This document shows, one piece after another, positions 15,734 to 24,193 of a stretch of DNA of 59,448 nucleotides. The notes beneath the pieces were generated by a model that saw only the letters and a list, made by a program, of their open reading frames with translations, did no database searches and had not been told where the DNA came from. The DNA lies in assembly GCF_001612685.1 (NCBI RefSeq), contig NZ_BDAY01000078.1:1-59448 (forward strand). The letters run 5' to 3'. Each line of letters opens with the position of its first letter. The first letter of the stretch is position 1. Origin of the DNA: Nocardia altamirensis NBRC 108246. Lineage in GTDB: Bacteria > Actinomycetota > Actinomycetes > Mycobacteriales > Mycobacteriaceae. A program made the position numbers and the translations under genes.

Positions 15734-16090
15734 GTGGCTAAGGACAGCGAAGCGTTGGGTGTCAACCTGTGGAAACTAGAGCATGTGGCAAAGGCTACCT
15801 TCCCGATGATCTCAGGCGACTACAACAGCGCAATCAGTAATTGTCAGCGCGTCCTGGACGGATTGGATAAGGCGATGCAGCGGCCGGCGGAATTCGGCGC
15901 TAATCAGGTGCACCCGGCCTATCTCGAGTTGCACAATATCGTGGTGGGCTACCTGAAACAGACCAAATCCAATCTGGATGATACATCCGCGGCGCTGCAC
16001 AGTGCCGTGATGCTTTACGCGGAGACCGACCGAATATCAGCTGCCGAGTTGCTCCGCCGTGTAAAGCTCGACCCGGATCTGAAAGGCTAG
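15734..16090 (+). CDS. ESX/WXG100-like small helical protein
   Basis: A 118-residue, predominantly helical protein (MAKDSEALGVNLWKLEHVAK, AISNCQRVLDGLDKAMQRPA, VGYLKQTKSNLDDTSAALHS). It is acidic and has two long helices, as in WXG100/EspC-type type VII secretion partners, but it lacks a clear WxG. GTG 15734 is preceded by GAGAGGG. The next gene starts 2 nt after the stop and encodes a larger WxG-containing protein, so the pair probably forms a secreted or chaperone complex. Confidence 0.6.
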   Translation: MAKDSEALGVNLWKLEHVAKATFPMISGDYNSAISNCQRVLDGLDKAMQRPAEFGANQVHPAYLELHNIVVGYLKQTKSNLDDTSAALHSAVMLYAETDRISAAELLRRVKLDPDLKG

Positions 16091-16092
16091 CT

Positions 16093-16977
16093 ATGGGTTT
16101 CGAAAAGCTCATGCAAGACGCGAAGTATATCAGGGAGAAGGCTATCGAAGTGGGAACACAAGAGGAGCCGAGAGAGCTGGCCGAGCAGCGCTATCAACAT
16201 ATCGAACCATTGTTCGAGCCGTTCTCCAGGATGCCCGATCCGGCGGGGTACGATCCGCTGATTCACACTCTCAGCTCCGCCATGGCGGAGCTGAGCACCA
16301 AGGCAATTGCGCATACCGACCCCAACCAGAACGTGGCCATGAACGGCACGGACCTGGCCAGGATGGTTACCGCCGGTGGTTACCTGGACATCTGGACCGG
16401 CGATGCTGCGATAGCGTTCAAGGCCAACTTCATCGACCGTTTCGCAACGATTTCCGGAAATCAATTTGCAGCGCTGTCCGTAATGAAAGGTGTCCTGGAG
16501 GCGCACCGGGCGATGTGGCGCGCAGCGCGCGAGGACATCGCTAAAATTGCGGAAACCGCGATAGCGGCGCTCAACAACTCCGGTGGTTACTGTCCGGCCA
16601 ACTGGAAGTATGGGCTGACGGTGAGTTCCGCGCTCACCACTCTCATTGGGGTAGGCATTACCGCCGTGACGGGTGGTGTTTGGGTGGTTGCGGCGATTGG
16701 CGCAGCCGCGACCATGGGTAATGCCATGAACGATAGCATTCCCCCTGGGTCCGGGCACTCGGCCCGCGCTATCATCGACGCGATGGTGGAAGCGATCAAC
16801 AGACTACTCACACGCATTCATGAGGCCGAGCAACAGAAAATCGTACCGCTGGTGCGGGGTTGGATCGATGCCATGCACAAGAGTCAAGACCTGATGGTCT
16901 CCGCCCGTCCGAATTTGGCCGGCATGAACGATCGTGACCTCCTCGGTCGCAGCGGCTTGGGTAAGCCAAATCTGTGA
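16093..16977 (+). CDS. WXG-domain protein with a hydrophobic hairpin (type VII substrate-like)
   Basis: A 294-residue protein. Residues about 60-165 are helical, and GGYLDIWTGDAAIAFKANFI provides the WxG turn (WTG) typical of ESX substrates. This is followed by YCPANWKYGLTVSSALTTLI and GVGITAVTGGVWVVAAIGAA, a hydrophobic hairpin that could be a transmembrane segment or a PE/PPE-like tip. The C-terminal 70 residues are charged helices. This WXG-plus-hairpin layout is common among actinobacterial proteins beside toxins, but no toxin domain is visible here. It is coupled to the genes at 15734 and 17025. Confidence 0.6.
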   Translation: MGFEKLMQDAKYIREKAIEVGTQEEPRELAEQRYQHIEPLFEPFSRMPDPAGYDPLIHTLSSAMAELSTKAIAHTDPNQNVAMNGTDLARMVTAGGYLDIWTGDAAIAFKANFIDRFATISGNQFAALSVMKGVLEAHRAMWRAAREDIAKIAETAIAALNNSGGYCPANWKYGLTVSSALTTLIGVGITAVTGGVWVVAAIGAAATMGNAMNDSIPPGSGHSARAIIDAMVEAINRLLTRIHEAEQQKIVPLVRGWIDAMHKSQDLMVSARPNLAGMNDRDLLGRSGLGKPNL

Positions 16978-17024
16978 CATTGGTGTAGGTAAGCCGAAGT
17001 ATTGGAAGCGAAGGAGGAGGGGCC

Positions 17025-17512
17025 TTGGCGGATCTGGCTGAGCGACTAGATGATATTCGAGTACATGTGCGCGCGCCCAGGGCGGAAATCGAGCGGAGTT
17101 GCGTCATTATACCGATGTCACGTTCTCGTTCGGCGAAAGCGTTTACGGCTTGGCTAATGAATCGAGGCTGGCGCTGGCCATGGAAGCTATCGGGAGGCTA
17201 CTGAGAATCGGGTGGGTGCGGCAGTATCGAAAAGCGCTCGAGGGCACTCATCTGTTCACCGATGCCCATGATCCACAGAATTTGGCTTTTTTCGCAGACC
17301 GCGCCGAGATCGAATCCATCGGCGAGTCCAGCGACGGGCGGTTCACGATATCCTCGGTGGGTATGGAAAGTTTCTCGGTCGACATCAGGCCGGGTACCCT
17401 GTATGAGTTGTCCGAAGGTGAGTTCTGTGCGAGTGCCTCCGAAGCGGCCACGAAGCTGGCACGGGATTTCCTGGCCAAAATGCAGGAACTCAAAAAGCAA
17501 CACTACCGGTGA
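17025..17512 (+). CDS. Third gene of the ESX-like operon, probably frameshifted near its start
   Basis: TTG 17025 is preceded by a very strong GGAGGAGGGG and reads ADLAERLDDIRVHVRAPRAE then IERS, after which this frame loses protein character. The -1-relative frame continues with RHYTDVTFSFGESVYGLANE, LGRLLRIGW-like helices, GRFTISSVGMESFSVDIRPG and a Lys-rich helix to 17512. It also has only a weak TTG (17099) to start on by itself. A missing T near 17098 (AGTTGCG for AGTTTGCG) would restore one protein of about 162 residues. The family is unknown. It could be an effector or immunity partner of the upstream gene. Confidence 0.5.
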
Positions 17513-17546
17513 CGGACTCGAACGGGTTCGTCTGTTTCACCCGAAA

Positions 17547-17580
17547 CTCACAGAGCCGAAACCAAGTTCGGCTCTGCGAG
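17547..17580. terminator. Bidirectional hairpin terminator
   Basis: A 14-bp stem with one mismatch (CTCACAGAGCCGAA paired with TTCGGCTCTGCGAG) surrounds the loop ACCAAG and is followed by a short pyrimidine tract. It separates the ESX-like operon from the convergent amidohydrolase gene. Confidence 0.8.
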
Positions 17581-17611
17581 TTCCCTCGTATCGTGTGATC
17601 CAACCGCCGGA

Positions 17612-19282
17612 TCAGCTTGTCGACGGTCGGCGGTCGCTCCTTGAATAGACCTGGTTGCCGTTCATCCAGGTTTCCAGGACCGTGATGTCTTTGATCTGAT
17701 CCGGCGGGACGGCGCGGGGGTCTTTGTCGAGGATGATGAAGTCGGCGTATTTGCCGACCTCGAGGCTGCCGACTTCATGTTCGGAGGAGAGCTGCCACGC
17801 CGCTTCGGATGTCACGGCGCGGATTGCTGATTCCACCGATATGCGCTCTTCGGGTGCCAGCACGTAGTCGGGTTCTTTCCAGGTACGCCGGGTGACGGCC
17901 ATCTCGATCATGTGCAGTGGGTTGGGGTCGGTGACCATGAAGTCGGAGTGCAGCGTGAACCCGATTCCCGCTGTCTCCACGCTGCGGCACCGATCGAGCA
18001 GCGATGCCTTCTGTGCGCCGAAAACTGTGTCGCGCATCGCAATACCCCAGTAATGGACATGCCCGATCAGGAAGCTGGCGGACACGCCGAGGTCTTTCAT
18101 GCGGGTGATCTGTTCGTCGTGCAGGATCGAGCAGTGCTCGATCCGCACCCGCACAGCGCCCGGCTCCACCCCGGCATCGCGGATCGCGTCGCAGGCATCC
18201 AGGATGTTGTCGATACCGGCGTCGCCATTGCCGTGGATCGCGAGCGACCAGCCCTTGCTCGCGCGGTCGACCACCTCCGCCGCGAGCACCTTAGGCTCCA
18301 TGTAGGCGATTCCGTAGTTGTCGGTGTTGAGATACGGCTCGCGTTGCAGGCCGGTGAATCCCTGGTTGGAGCCGTCGGCGACGAGTTTGTAGCCCGCGAT
18401 ACGCACCAACGCATCGCCGTCGCCCGGCCGCACCCCCGCCGCGTCCCAGGTGTCGGCGCCGAGGGTGTAGAAGGGGTAGGCGCGGATACGGGTCTCGAGC
18501 TTGCCGGTGCCTGCCGCCTGCGTCAGGACGGTGAGGTCGTCGGGTGTGTGGCTCAAGGTGCCCAATCCCAGTTCACTCACCGTGGTCAACCCGACCTGCC
18601 GCCAACCTTCGAGTAGGTCGATCAGCGCATCGACCGGGTTCAATCCGGCAGCGGCATCGCATTTCCCAAGGACCTGGTTGTATGCGACACCGTTCTTCAT
18701 TGTCCCGGTGAGCTTTCCGTCGGCATCGCGAACGAACTCCGCCCCTTCCGGATTCTCCACATCCTCCCCGATGCCTGCGGCGGCGAACGCCGCGGAATTC
18801 GCATAGGCAATGTGTCCGGAGGCGTTGAGGACGAACACCGGGTGCGTGGTCGAGACCGCGTCGAGTTCGGCGAACGTCAGCGCTGCCAGGTCGGGCTGCA
18901 CGGCCGGATCGAAATTGCGGGCGAGGATCCATTTGCCTTCGGGCGCTCGGCTTGCCATGTCTGTCAGATGATCGAGTACCTCCCGCGCGGTGGCGAAGCG
19001 CGCCATGCCGACGTACTCCATCAGCGCCGCCACCATGCTGCCGGTCAATACGTGGGTGTGCGCATCGACGAAGCCCGGCAACATCGTTCGGCCCGCCAGA
19101 TCGATCTCCGTGGCTCCCTCCCCCACGATGTCGCGCACCGTCGCCTCCGCGCCGACCGCGACGATCCGATTGCCCTGAACCGCGATTGCCTCGGCAATCG
19201 AGAAGGCCTGGTCAACGGTCAATATCGTTCCGCCCGTGAACAAGTACAGCTGTTCGCCCTCGGGAATCCCTGAAGTGTCCAT
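17612..19282 (-). CDS. Amidohydrolase family protein (YtcJ-like, Amidohydro_3)
   Basis: A 556-residue metal-dependent hydrolase. The beta-sandwich start is YLFTGGTILTVDQAFSIAEA, followed by DLAGRTMLPGFVDAHTHVLT with metal ligands H75 and H77. Further metal-site segments are SLAIHGNGDAGIDNILDACD and VRIEHCSILHDEQITRM; FTLHSDFMVTDPNPLHMIE and the terminal GKYADFIILDKDP complete the family pattern. The length and motif order match YtcJ-type amidohydrolases, which cleave amide or similar bonds in small molecules. The substrate is unknown. ATG 19282 follows AGGGG. The gene is divergent from the SDR gene at 19896 across a 0.6-kb gap. Confidence 0.9.
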   Translation of the reverse strand: MDTSGIPEGEQLYLFTGGTILTVDQAFSIAEAIAVQGNRIVAVGAEATVRDIVGEGATEIDLAGRTMLPGFVDAHTHVLTGSMVAALMEYVGMARFATAREVLDHLTDMASRAPEGKWILARNFDPAVQPDLAALTFAELDAVSTTHPVFVLNASGHIAYANSAAFAAAGIGEDVENPEGAEFVRDADGKLTGTMKNGVAYNQVLGKCDAAAGLNPVDALIDLLEGWRQVGLTTVSELGLGTLSHTPDDLTVLTQAAGTGKLETRIRAYPFYTLGADTWDAAGVRPGDGDALVRIAGYKLVADGSNQGFTGLQREPYLNTDNYGIAYMEPKVLAAEVVDRASKGWSLAIHGNGDAGIDNILDACDAIRDAGVEPGAVRVRIEHCSILHDEQITRMKDLGVSASFLIGHVHYWGIAMRDTVFGAQKASLLDRCRSVETAGIGFTLHSDFMVTDPNPLHMIEMAVTRRTWKEPDYVLAPEERISVESAIRAVTSEAAWQLSSEHEVGSLEVGKYADFIILDKDPRAVPPDQIKDITVLETWMNGNQVYSRSDRRPSTS

Positions 19283-19895
19283 CGATGTCCCCTGCTCTGG
19301 TATCTCGACGACACCATCACCACACGCACCGCGATCGACCTGCGATGCCGGGCAACAGCTCGCCGCTGTGATGAACGTCGGTCGCGGCGAACAACATTCG
19401 ACGCAACCGGGGTCGCACGGTCATTGTCCGCGAACTGCTGCGTGGCCCGCAGGCGAACTCGAACTCTCGTGCCGCCGCCTTGGCTGATTCGAACCTGTTC
19501 TGTACCAACCAATTTCCGATGCTGACCGGTCCGTCAGACCTCCACGGGCATAAGACGACGCGCTGATCGCCGACTGCAAGCGGTGACTGCTCGCCGCCCC
19601 GACCGAGCTCTCCGCACCGCCACATGCGACTCGTACGCCATCACATGAAGAGTCGTGAGCCACCACGAGCCACTCCGGGCAGAACGCGCGCCCAACACCA
19701 TTTCAGGACGTTCGTGAACAGGCGCGAAGCAGGCATCGTCGACGACGGTGGGCGAGGCTTAAGACCGCACGGAGGTGAGCTTCCTCGTCGACCACCACAA
19801 CGACGGCGGTAAGTTCGCTAGTTTGGTACACAGGTGCCGAATTAGCGAACATTCGACCCTCCCGGTCATGAAGACCTGCATGAAGGGAGTCTGTG
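19283..19895. other. Intergenic stretch of about 0.6 kb with an operator near its right end
   Basis: No confident gene was found in any frame. The only clear structure is the long palindrome listed separately at 19813-19850. Confidence 0.4.
19813..19850. promoter_or_regulatory. 38-bp imperfect palindrome, candidate operator
   Basis: The left arm GTTCGCTAGTTTGGTAC and the right arm GTGCCGAATTAGCGAAC are complementary at 14 of 17 positions around a 4-nt centre; the outer 8 bp are perfect. It lies about 45 bp upstream of the SDR gene. No regulator gene is adjacent. A TetR- or GntR-type protein is the likely ligand. Confidence 0.6.
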
Positions 19896-20621
19896 GTGAC
19901 GCGCACTGTGTTGGTTACCGGTGGTGGTACCGGTATGGGTTACGCGATTGCCGCTCGTTTCGCGGCCGATGGCGACGAGGTCTACATCACCGGTCGCCGC
20001 GCGGAAGTTCTGCAGAAGGCCGCCGCTGCGCTGGGCGAACAGGTGCATGCGATGCCGTGCGATCACACCGATCCGGAGCGGATTCTGGCCGCGGTCGCCC
20101 AGCTGCCCGGCCGGCTGCACGTGCTGGTCAACAATCTCGGCGGCGCCGTCTCCATCGGTCTGCCCGAGCCTGACAGTCTGGCCGGTCTCGCCGAGCGCTG
20201 GCGGTCCGACCTGAACAAGAACCTCTTGGCCGCGGTGTTGACCACGTACGCGGTGGCCGAGCGGTTGGCTGACGGCGCTGCCGTGGTCCACATCGGATCC
20301 AGAGCGGCCGATCTCGGTGACGGTTCCTACGGCGCGGCCAAGGCGGGCCTGGCGTCGTGGAACATCGACATCGCCCGCACGCTCGGACCGCGCGGTGTCA
20401 CCTCGAATGTGGTGTCCCCCAGCTTCACTGGCGGCACCGACTTGTTCGGTGACACCCTCACCGCCGAGCAAAGCGACCAGTGGATCGCCGAGACCTTCCT
20501 CGGTCGCGCCGGCACACCGACCGATATCGCCGAGACGGTGTACTTCCTGGCCTCGCCGGGAGCCCGGTACATCACCGGTCAGGTGATCAACGTCGACGGC
20601 GGCGCGCGCACCGTCCTATGA
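19896..20621 (+). CDS. Short-chain dehydrogenase/reductase
   Basis: A 241-residue classical SDR. VLVTGGGTGMGYAIAARFAA is the cofactor-binding TGxxxGxG loop, followed by ITGRRAEVL, HVLVNNLGGAV (NAG-type), VHIGSRAADLGDG with the catalytic Ser, and YGAAK with the catalytic Tyr and Lys. SPSFTGGTDLFGD and TGQVINVDGG end the fold. GGGAG lies 6 nt before GTG 19896; a GTG at 19893 is closer than usual. The R in TGRR suggests an NADPH preference. The substrate is unknown. It is probably controlled through the palindrome just upstream. Confidence 0.88.
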   Translation: MTRTVLVTGGGTGMGYAIAARFAADGDEVYITGRRAEVLQKAAAALGEQVHAMPCDHTDPERILAAVAQLPGRLHVLVNNLGGAVSIGLPEPDSLAGLAERWRSDLNKNLLAAVLTTYAVAERLADGAAVVHIGSRAADLGDGSYGAAKAGLASWNIDIARTLGPRGVTSNVVSPSFTGGTDLFGDTLTAEQSDQWIAETFLGRAGTPTDIAETVYFLASPGARYITGQVINVDGGARTVL

Positions 20622-20778
20622 ACATGTGAGGATGCCGGACCACCCGAACGCTGGAGAAGCCTCCTCCCGGCCCGACCCGGCTAGTAAGGAACTTTCTCTC
20701 TCATCGCAACCGTGATGCCCAGCGGGGATCTAAGACGGCAAGCCCCCGGCGGCGGTCCGGACTGGTGGACAGGCGACG

Positions 20779-21384
20779 TCAGGCAGGGGCGCCGAGCGGG
20801 GGGTGCTCGAGGACGCGGGGTTTGTACTCGACCAGTTGGATGCGGCCGTCGAAGGTGCGGTGCTCGATCATCTCGAGGGCAACGTCCGGATAGCCGTCGT
20901 AGATGCGTTCTGCGCCCGTGGCGCCGGTGATGACCGGGAACATCACGACTCGGAATCGGTCGACGAGTCCGGCTCGTAGCAGGGACCGGCACAGGCTCAG
21001 GCTGCCGATTGTGGTGAGGAGCCCCGAACCACTCGACTTCATGGCGCGGACCGCCTCGATGGCGTCGTCGCGGACGAGCGTGGAGTTGGCCCACGTCAGT
21101 GGCTCCTCGAGTGAGGAGGAGAACACCACCTTGGATGCTTTTGTGAGCCCGTCGACGGACGCCTCTTCTTCTGGCCTGAACTCGTCTTGGCCATCGGGGA
21201 CCTCGCCGGCAGCGAAGCCCGACATCAGGCGGTAGGTGTTTGCTCCCATCAGGTGGGTGGCTTCGGGTTGCTCGCCGAGCCACGCGAGGTACTCCGGGCC
21301 CTCGAGGCCCCAGAACCCGGGCCATCCCTCGCCCGATGCGTAGCCGTCGAGGGAGGTGATGAAGTCGACGAGAAGCTCCGACAT
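20779..21384 (-). CDS. Dihydrofolate-reductase-family (RibD C-terminal) protein
   Basis: A 201-residue protein of the RibD C-terminal/DHFR-like fold. LLVDFITSLDGYASGEG is the family start; HLMGANTYRLMSGFA, KVVFSSSLEEPLTW and the NADPH-site segment LLTTIGSLSLCRSLLRAGLV are conserved. DRFRVVMFPVITGATGAERI is the usual C-terminal core. Such proteins are NADPH-dependent reductases of unknown substrate, often in regulator-linked loci. ATG 21384 is chosen because AAAGGAAC lies 6 nt upstream; a 17-codon longer frame has no such site. Confidence 0.88.
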   Translation of the reverse strand: MSELLVDFITSLDGYASGEGWPGFWGLEGPEYLAWLGEQPEATHLMGANTYRLMSGFAAGEVPDGQDEFRPEEEASVDGLTKASKVVFSSSLEEPLTWANSTLVRDDAIEAVRAMKSSGSGLLTTIGSLSLCRSLLRAGLVDRFRVVMFPVITGATGAERIYDGYPDVALEMIEHRTFDGRIQLVEYKPRVLEHPPLGAPA

Positions 21385-21697
21385 GGCGGTGTTCCTTTCG
21401 TAGGGTGTCATGAGCTTTGACCGGCCGGGAGCCACAAACTCATCGGCCGAGGTGTGGGGTAACGGGATCGACTGGACACTCGCGCCGGAATTCCTTTCCC
21501 TATCTGCGGGAATTGAGATCGATGACGGGCTGATGACGGCCTAATGACCCCCGAGCGGTCGAGTGCTGATTCGCTGGAGAGCGTGTTCCGCCATCAGGCA
21601 AGGTTGAGCCGTTGATGGTGGGTCGTTGCGTTAGGTTGCCCGCGGGGCCGTACCGCGGGAGTACAGCGGTGCGTTCGAGACAGGATCAGGAGTCGGT

Positions 21698-22879
21698 GTG
21701 CAGTTGCGGGTGGGAGCGGTTTTCGCGGGCTACACCATTGAACGGCTCCTCGGTGCGGGTGGTGTGGGGTATGACCGCAGCGACTCCGGCGACCCGGTGC
21801 CGATACCGGCGACCGCATCGCGTCGGGTCAGCCGCCGGCTGCTGATCGGTGCTGCTCTCGGGCTGCCGGTCGCCGCGGCCGGGGTTGCCGCCGGAATGGT
21901 CACACTCCGATCCGGATCGGAACCAGCCCCGAACTCGGACAACGGAATCGCCGCGCTCCGATCCGGATCGGAACCAGCCCCGAACCCGGACAACGGAATC
22001 GCCGTCCTCACCGGGCACACGAATCGCGTGAACTCGGTCGCGTTCAGCCCCGACGGGACCCTGCTGGCTTCGAGCAGTGCCGACATGTCGGTGCGACTAT
22101 GGAATGTGCACAGTCGCCAACCCGACGGAGCACCACTCACCGGCCACACCAATTCCGTTGCCTCAGTAGCGTTCAGCGCCGATGGATCCTCGCTGGTCTC
22201 CGGTAGCTATGACACGGTGCGGTTCTGGAACGTGCGCAGTCGCCAACTCGACGGGCGACCCCTCCCCAACGACCTCTACACCGATGAGGTGGCGTTCAGC
22301 CCGGATGGCACCCTGATCGCCCTCAGCTGCCACTGCTATTGGGTGCAGGTATTGGATGCGCGAACCCGTGCACAGGTGCAACTCTTCCACAACACCACCA
22401 ACATCAATATGGGCGCGATCGCGTTCAGCTCGGACAGCGCGCTGCTGGCCGTTTCCGGCGTCGGCGACGACGACATGGTGCAGTTGTGGAACGCCCGTAC
22501 CGGCCAACCCGACGGACCGCCCCTCAACCAGCGCCGCGCTCGGTCGATGGCGTTCAGTCCGGACGGCACACGACTGGCGATCAGCGACGACAATGCGGTG
22601 CAGCTAGTGGATGCCCGCACCCGTCAACCTGTCGGACCACCATTGACCGGCCACACCGACTATGTGCAAACGGTCGCATTCAACCCGAAGGGGACGCTAC
22701 TGGCCTCCAGCGGTGACGACAGAACCATCCGACTGTGGAACATGAACACCGGTCAACCTGTCGGCCAACCCCTCACTGGCCACACCGACACGATTTGCTC
22801 AGTGGCATTCAGCCCGGACGGCACGCTGCTGGCCACCGGCAGCGCCGACAGCACAGTGCGGTTGTGGGCGACTCCGTAG
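21698..22879 (+). CDS. WD40-repeat protein retaining only the glycine loop of a lost Ser/Thr kinase
   Basis: A 393-residue protein. It opens LRVGAVFAGYTIERLLGAGG, the exact start of PknB-type kinases up to the glycine-rich loop. It then jumps to a basic stretch and one membrane helix (LLIGAALGLPVAAAGVAAGM). The roughly 250-residue catalytic domain is absent. A duplicated 17-residue linker (LRSGSEPAPNxDNGIAxx) follows, then about seven WD40 blades, best seen as LTGHTNRVNSVAFSPDGTLL and TGSADSTVRLWATP. The remaining protein is probably a membrane-tethered propeller with its blades outside. GTG 21698 is the start. Confidence 0.8.
   Translation: MQLRVGAVFAGYTIERLLGAGGVGYDRSDSGDPVPIPATASRRVSRRLLIGAALGLPVAAAGVAAGMVTLRSGSEPAPNSDNGIAALRSGSEPAPNPDNGIAVLTGHTNRVNSVAFSPDGTLLASSSADMSVRLWNVHSRQPDGAPLTGHTNSVASVAFSADGSSLVSGSYDTVRFWNVRSRQLDGRPLPNDLYTDEVAFSPDGTLIALSCHCYWVQVLDARTRAQVQLFHNTTNINMGAIAFSSDSALLAVSGVGDDDMVQLWNARTGQPDGPPLNQRRARSMAFSPDGTRLAISDDNAVQLVDARTRQPVGPPLTGHTDYVQTVAFNPKGTLLASSGDDRTIRLWNMNTGQPVGQPLTGHTDTICSVAFSPDGTLLATGSADSTVRLWATP
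21905..22006 (+). repeat. 51-bp in-frame tandem duplication
   Basis: Two copies of a 51-nt unit (21905-21955 and 21956-22006, starting CTCCGATCCGGATCGGAACC) are almost identical. They encode a repeated 17-residue linker between the membrane helix and the propeller of the WD40 protein. The near-identity implies a recent duplication. Confidence 0.85.
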
Positions 22880-22927
22880 CCATCACATATTCGGCAATAC
22901 CGTGCGTTCGGTCGATGTCGGAATGCC

Positions 22928-23445
22928 TTCGGCCGTTGATCGTCCGAGGCCCGCGCCGACCGGTTTGGCCCCGCACCATTACCGGATGTGCTGAACCGCA
23001 GCGCACCTCAGCCTGCTAGCCAAACGGCATCCAGCAACGCCGCGCGGCTGGTCGACATCGCGCGAGATACATTGCTGGACAGTCGATCAGGGGGCAATGA
23101 GGTAACTGTCCTCTCGGCCGATGCCGCCCACAGTGCCCCCTGATCACCTGACCAGCCGCGGTGGCCGCCCGCACATCGGCTGTTCCTGATGTTCTACCGA
23201 CCCCAACGGTTCGAGATGATCTCGGCCCGTTGATCTTCCAGACGCCCACGCCGACGGTTTCGAACCGCGCAGGTCGCGGCATGAGCGGAAGGTACGGCAT
23301 GCCGAAACGGCAGAAGCGCGTATCCGTCGGGGTGCGCGCTTCTCGGCTACCGCGCACTCCCGACGGACCGAGATGGTTTCGGCCCGTTGATCTTCCGCAG
23401 ACCGCCGCTGGCCGGTCCGGGCCGCGCGATAGGCGGCATGTGCGG
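22928..23445 (+). repeat. Three imperfect copies of a roughly 60-bp intergenic element
   Basis: Copies begin near 22928, 23221 and 23378. All share CGGCCCGTTGATCTTCC or a close variant, followed by a GACCGCC/GACGCCC-like segment and a GGT...CGCG block. Copies two and three also share CGAGATG upstream. They lie in the 576-bp gap between the WD40 gene and the TetR gene, which has no convincing gene. The function is unknown; they could be fragments of one duplicated 3' region or binding sites. Confidence 0.55.
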
Positions 23446-23455
23446 ACGTTTGTGG

Positions 23456-24055
23456 TCAGGTGTCGCCGCGGGGGGCGGTGGTTGTGGCGGTCCATCCGGT
23501 GTCGAGGAGGGTGAAGATCCGGTCGAGTGCGGATTCGGCGTCGTCTCGTCCGTAGACGAGAGTGACGGCCTCGAGGGTGAAGTGGGCCAGTGCCTGGCAG
23601 GCGGGGTCGTTCTCCGGTAGTCCGATGTCGGTGGCGATCGCTGCGGCCAGGGCGTTCTCGTGGCGTAGCCACATGCGGCGGGCGTATTCGCGCAATGCGG
23701 GCGTGGTGTCGATCAGGCGGCGGAAGTCGGCGAAGCGCGGGTGTTCACGAACCTGGCGGGAGGGTTCGTCGCGCAGGAGCTCACGCAGTGCCTGGGGGAT
23801 GGACTGGCCGGTGGGGCGTTCGCGGACGGCGGCGACCAGCGCTGCTTCGCGCCCGGCGTCCTGATCGAAGACCAGTGCTTCCTTGCCGCCGGGGAAGTGC
23901 TTGAACAACGTGGCCACCGAGACGTCGGCGGCCTCGGCGATCTCCCGGACACCGACCGCGTCGAAGCCACGCTCCAGGAACAGCCGCAGCGCCGCGTCAG
24001 CCAGGGCTTGGCGGTTGGCCGCTTTCTTGCGCTCACGACGCCCGATCTCGGTCAC
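23456..24055 (-). CDS. TetR-family transcriptional repressor
   Basis: A 199-residue TetR regulator. The helix-turn-helix is ALRLFLERGFDAVGVREIAE then AADVSVATLFKHFPGGKEAL (residues about 20-55). The C-terminal ligand-binding helices contain LREYARRMWLRHENALAAAI. GTG 24055 is the start. It is divergent from a Tet(X)-like monooxygenase gene, and a perfect palindrome lies in the 138-bp gap. It therefore most likely represses that gene and itself, releasing when a substrate of the monooxygenase binds. Confidence 0.9.
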   Translation of the reverse strand: MTEIGRRERKKAANRQALADAALRLFLERGFDAVGVREIAEAADVSVATLFKHFPGGKEALVFDQDAGREAALVAAVRERPTGQSIPQALRELLRDEPSRQVREHPRFADFRRLIDTTPALREYARRMWLRHENALAAAIATDIGLPENDPACQALAHFTLEAVTLVYGRDDAESALDRIFTLLDTGWTATTTAPRGDT

Positions 24056-24111
24056 GCCCCGAACCTAACATAATGGTAGAGCGGATTCAAAGATGGAACT
24101 GATTTACTTTT

Positions 24112-24123
24112 TGAAACGTTTCA
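24112..24123. promoter_or_regulatory. Palindromic operator between tetR and the monooxygenase gene
   Basis: TGAAACGTTTCA is a perfect 12-bp palindrome in the divergent promoter region, 71 bp from the start of the monooxygenase. It is the best candidate for the TetR binding site. Confidence 0.6.
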
Positions 24124-24193
24124 CCTAACGTAGGCGGTGGTGAGCACTCTCGCCGATCCACATCGCCACAGCACGCGTAAAGGGATTCACCTC

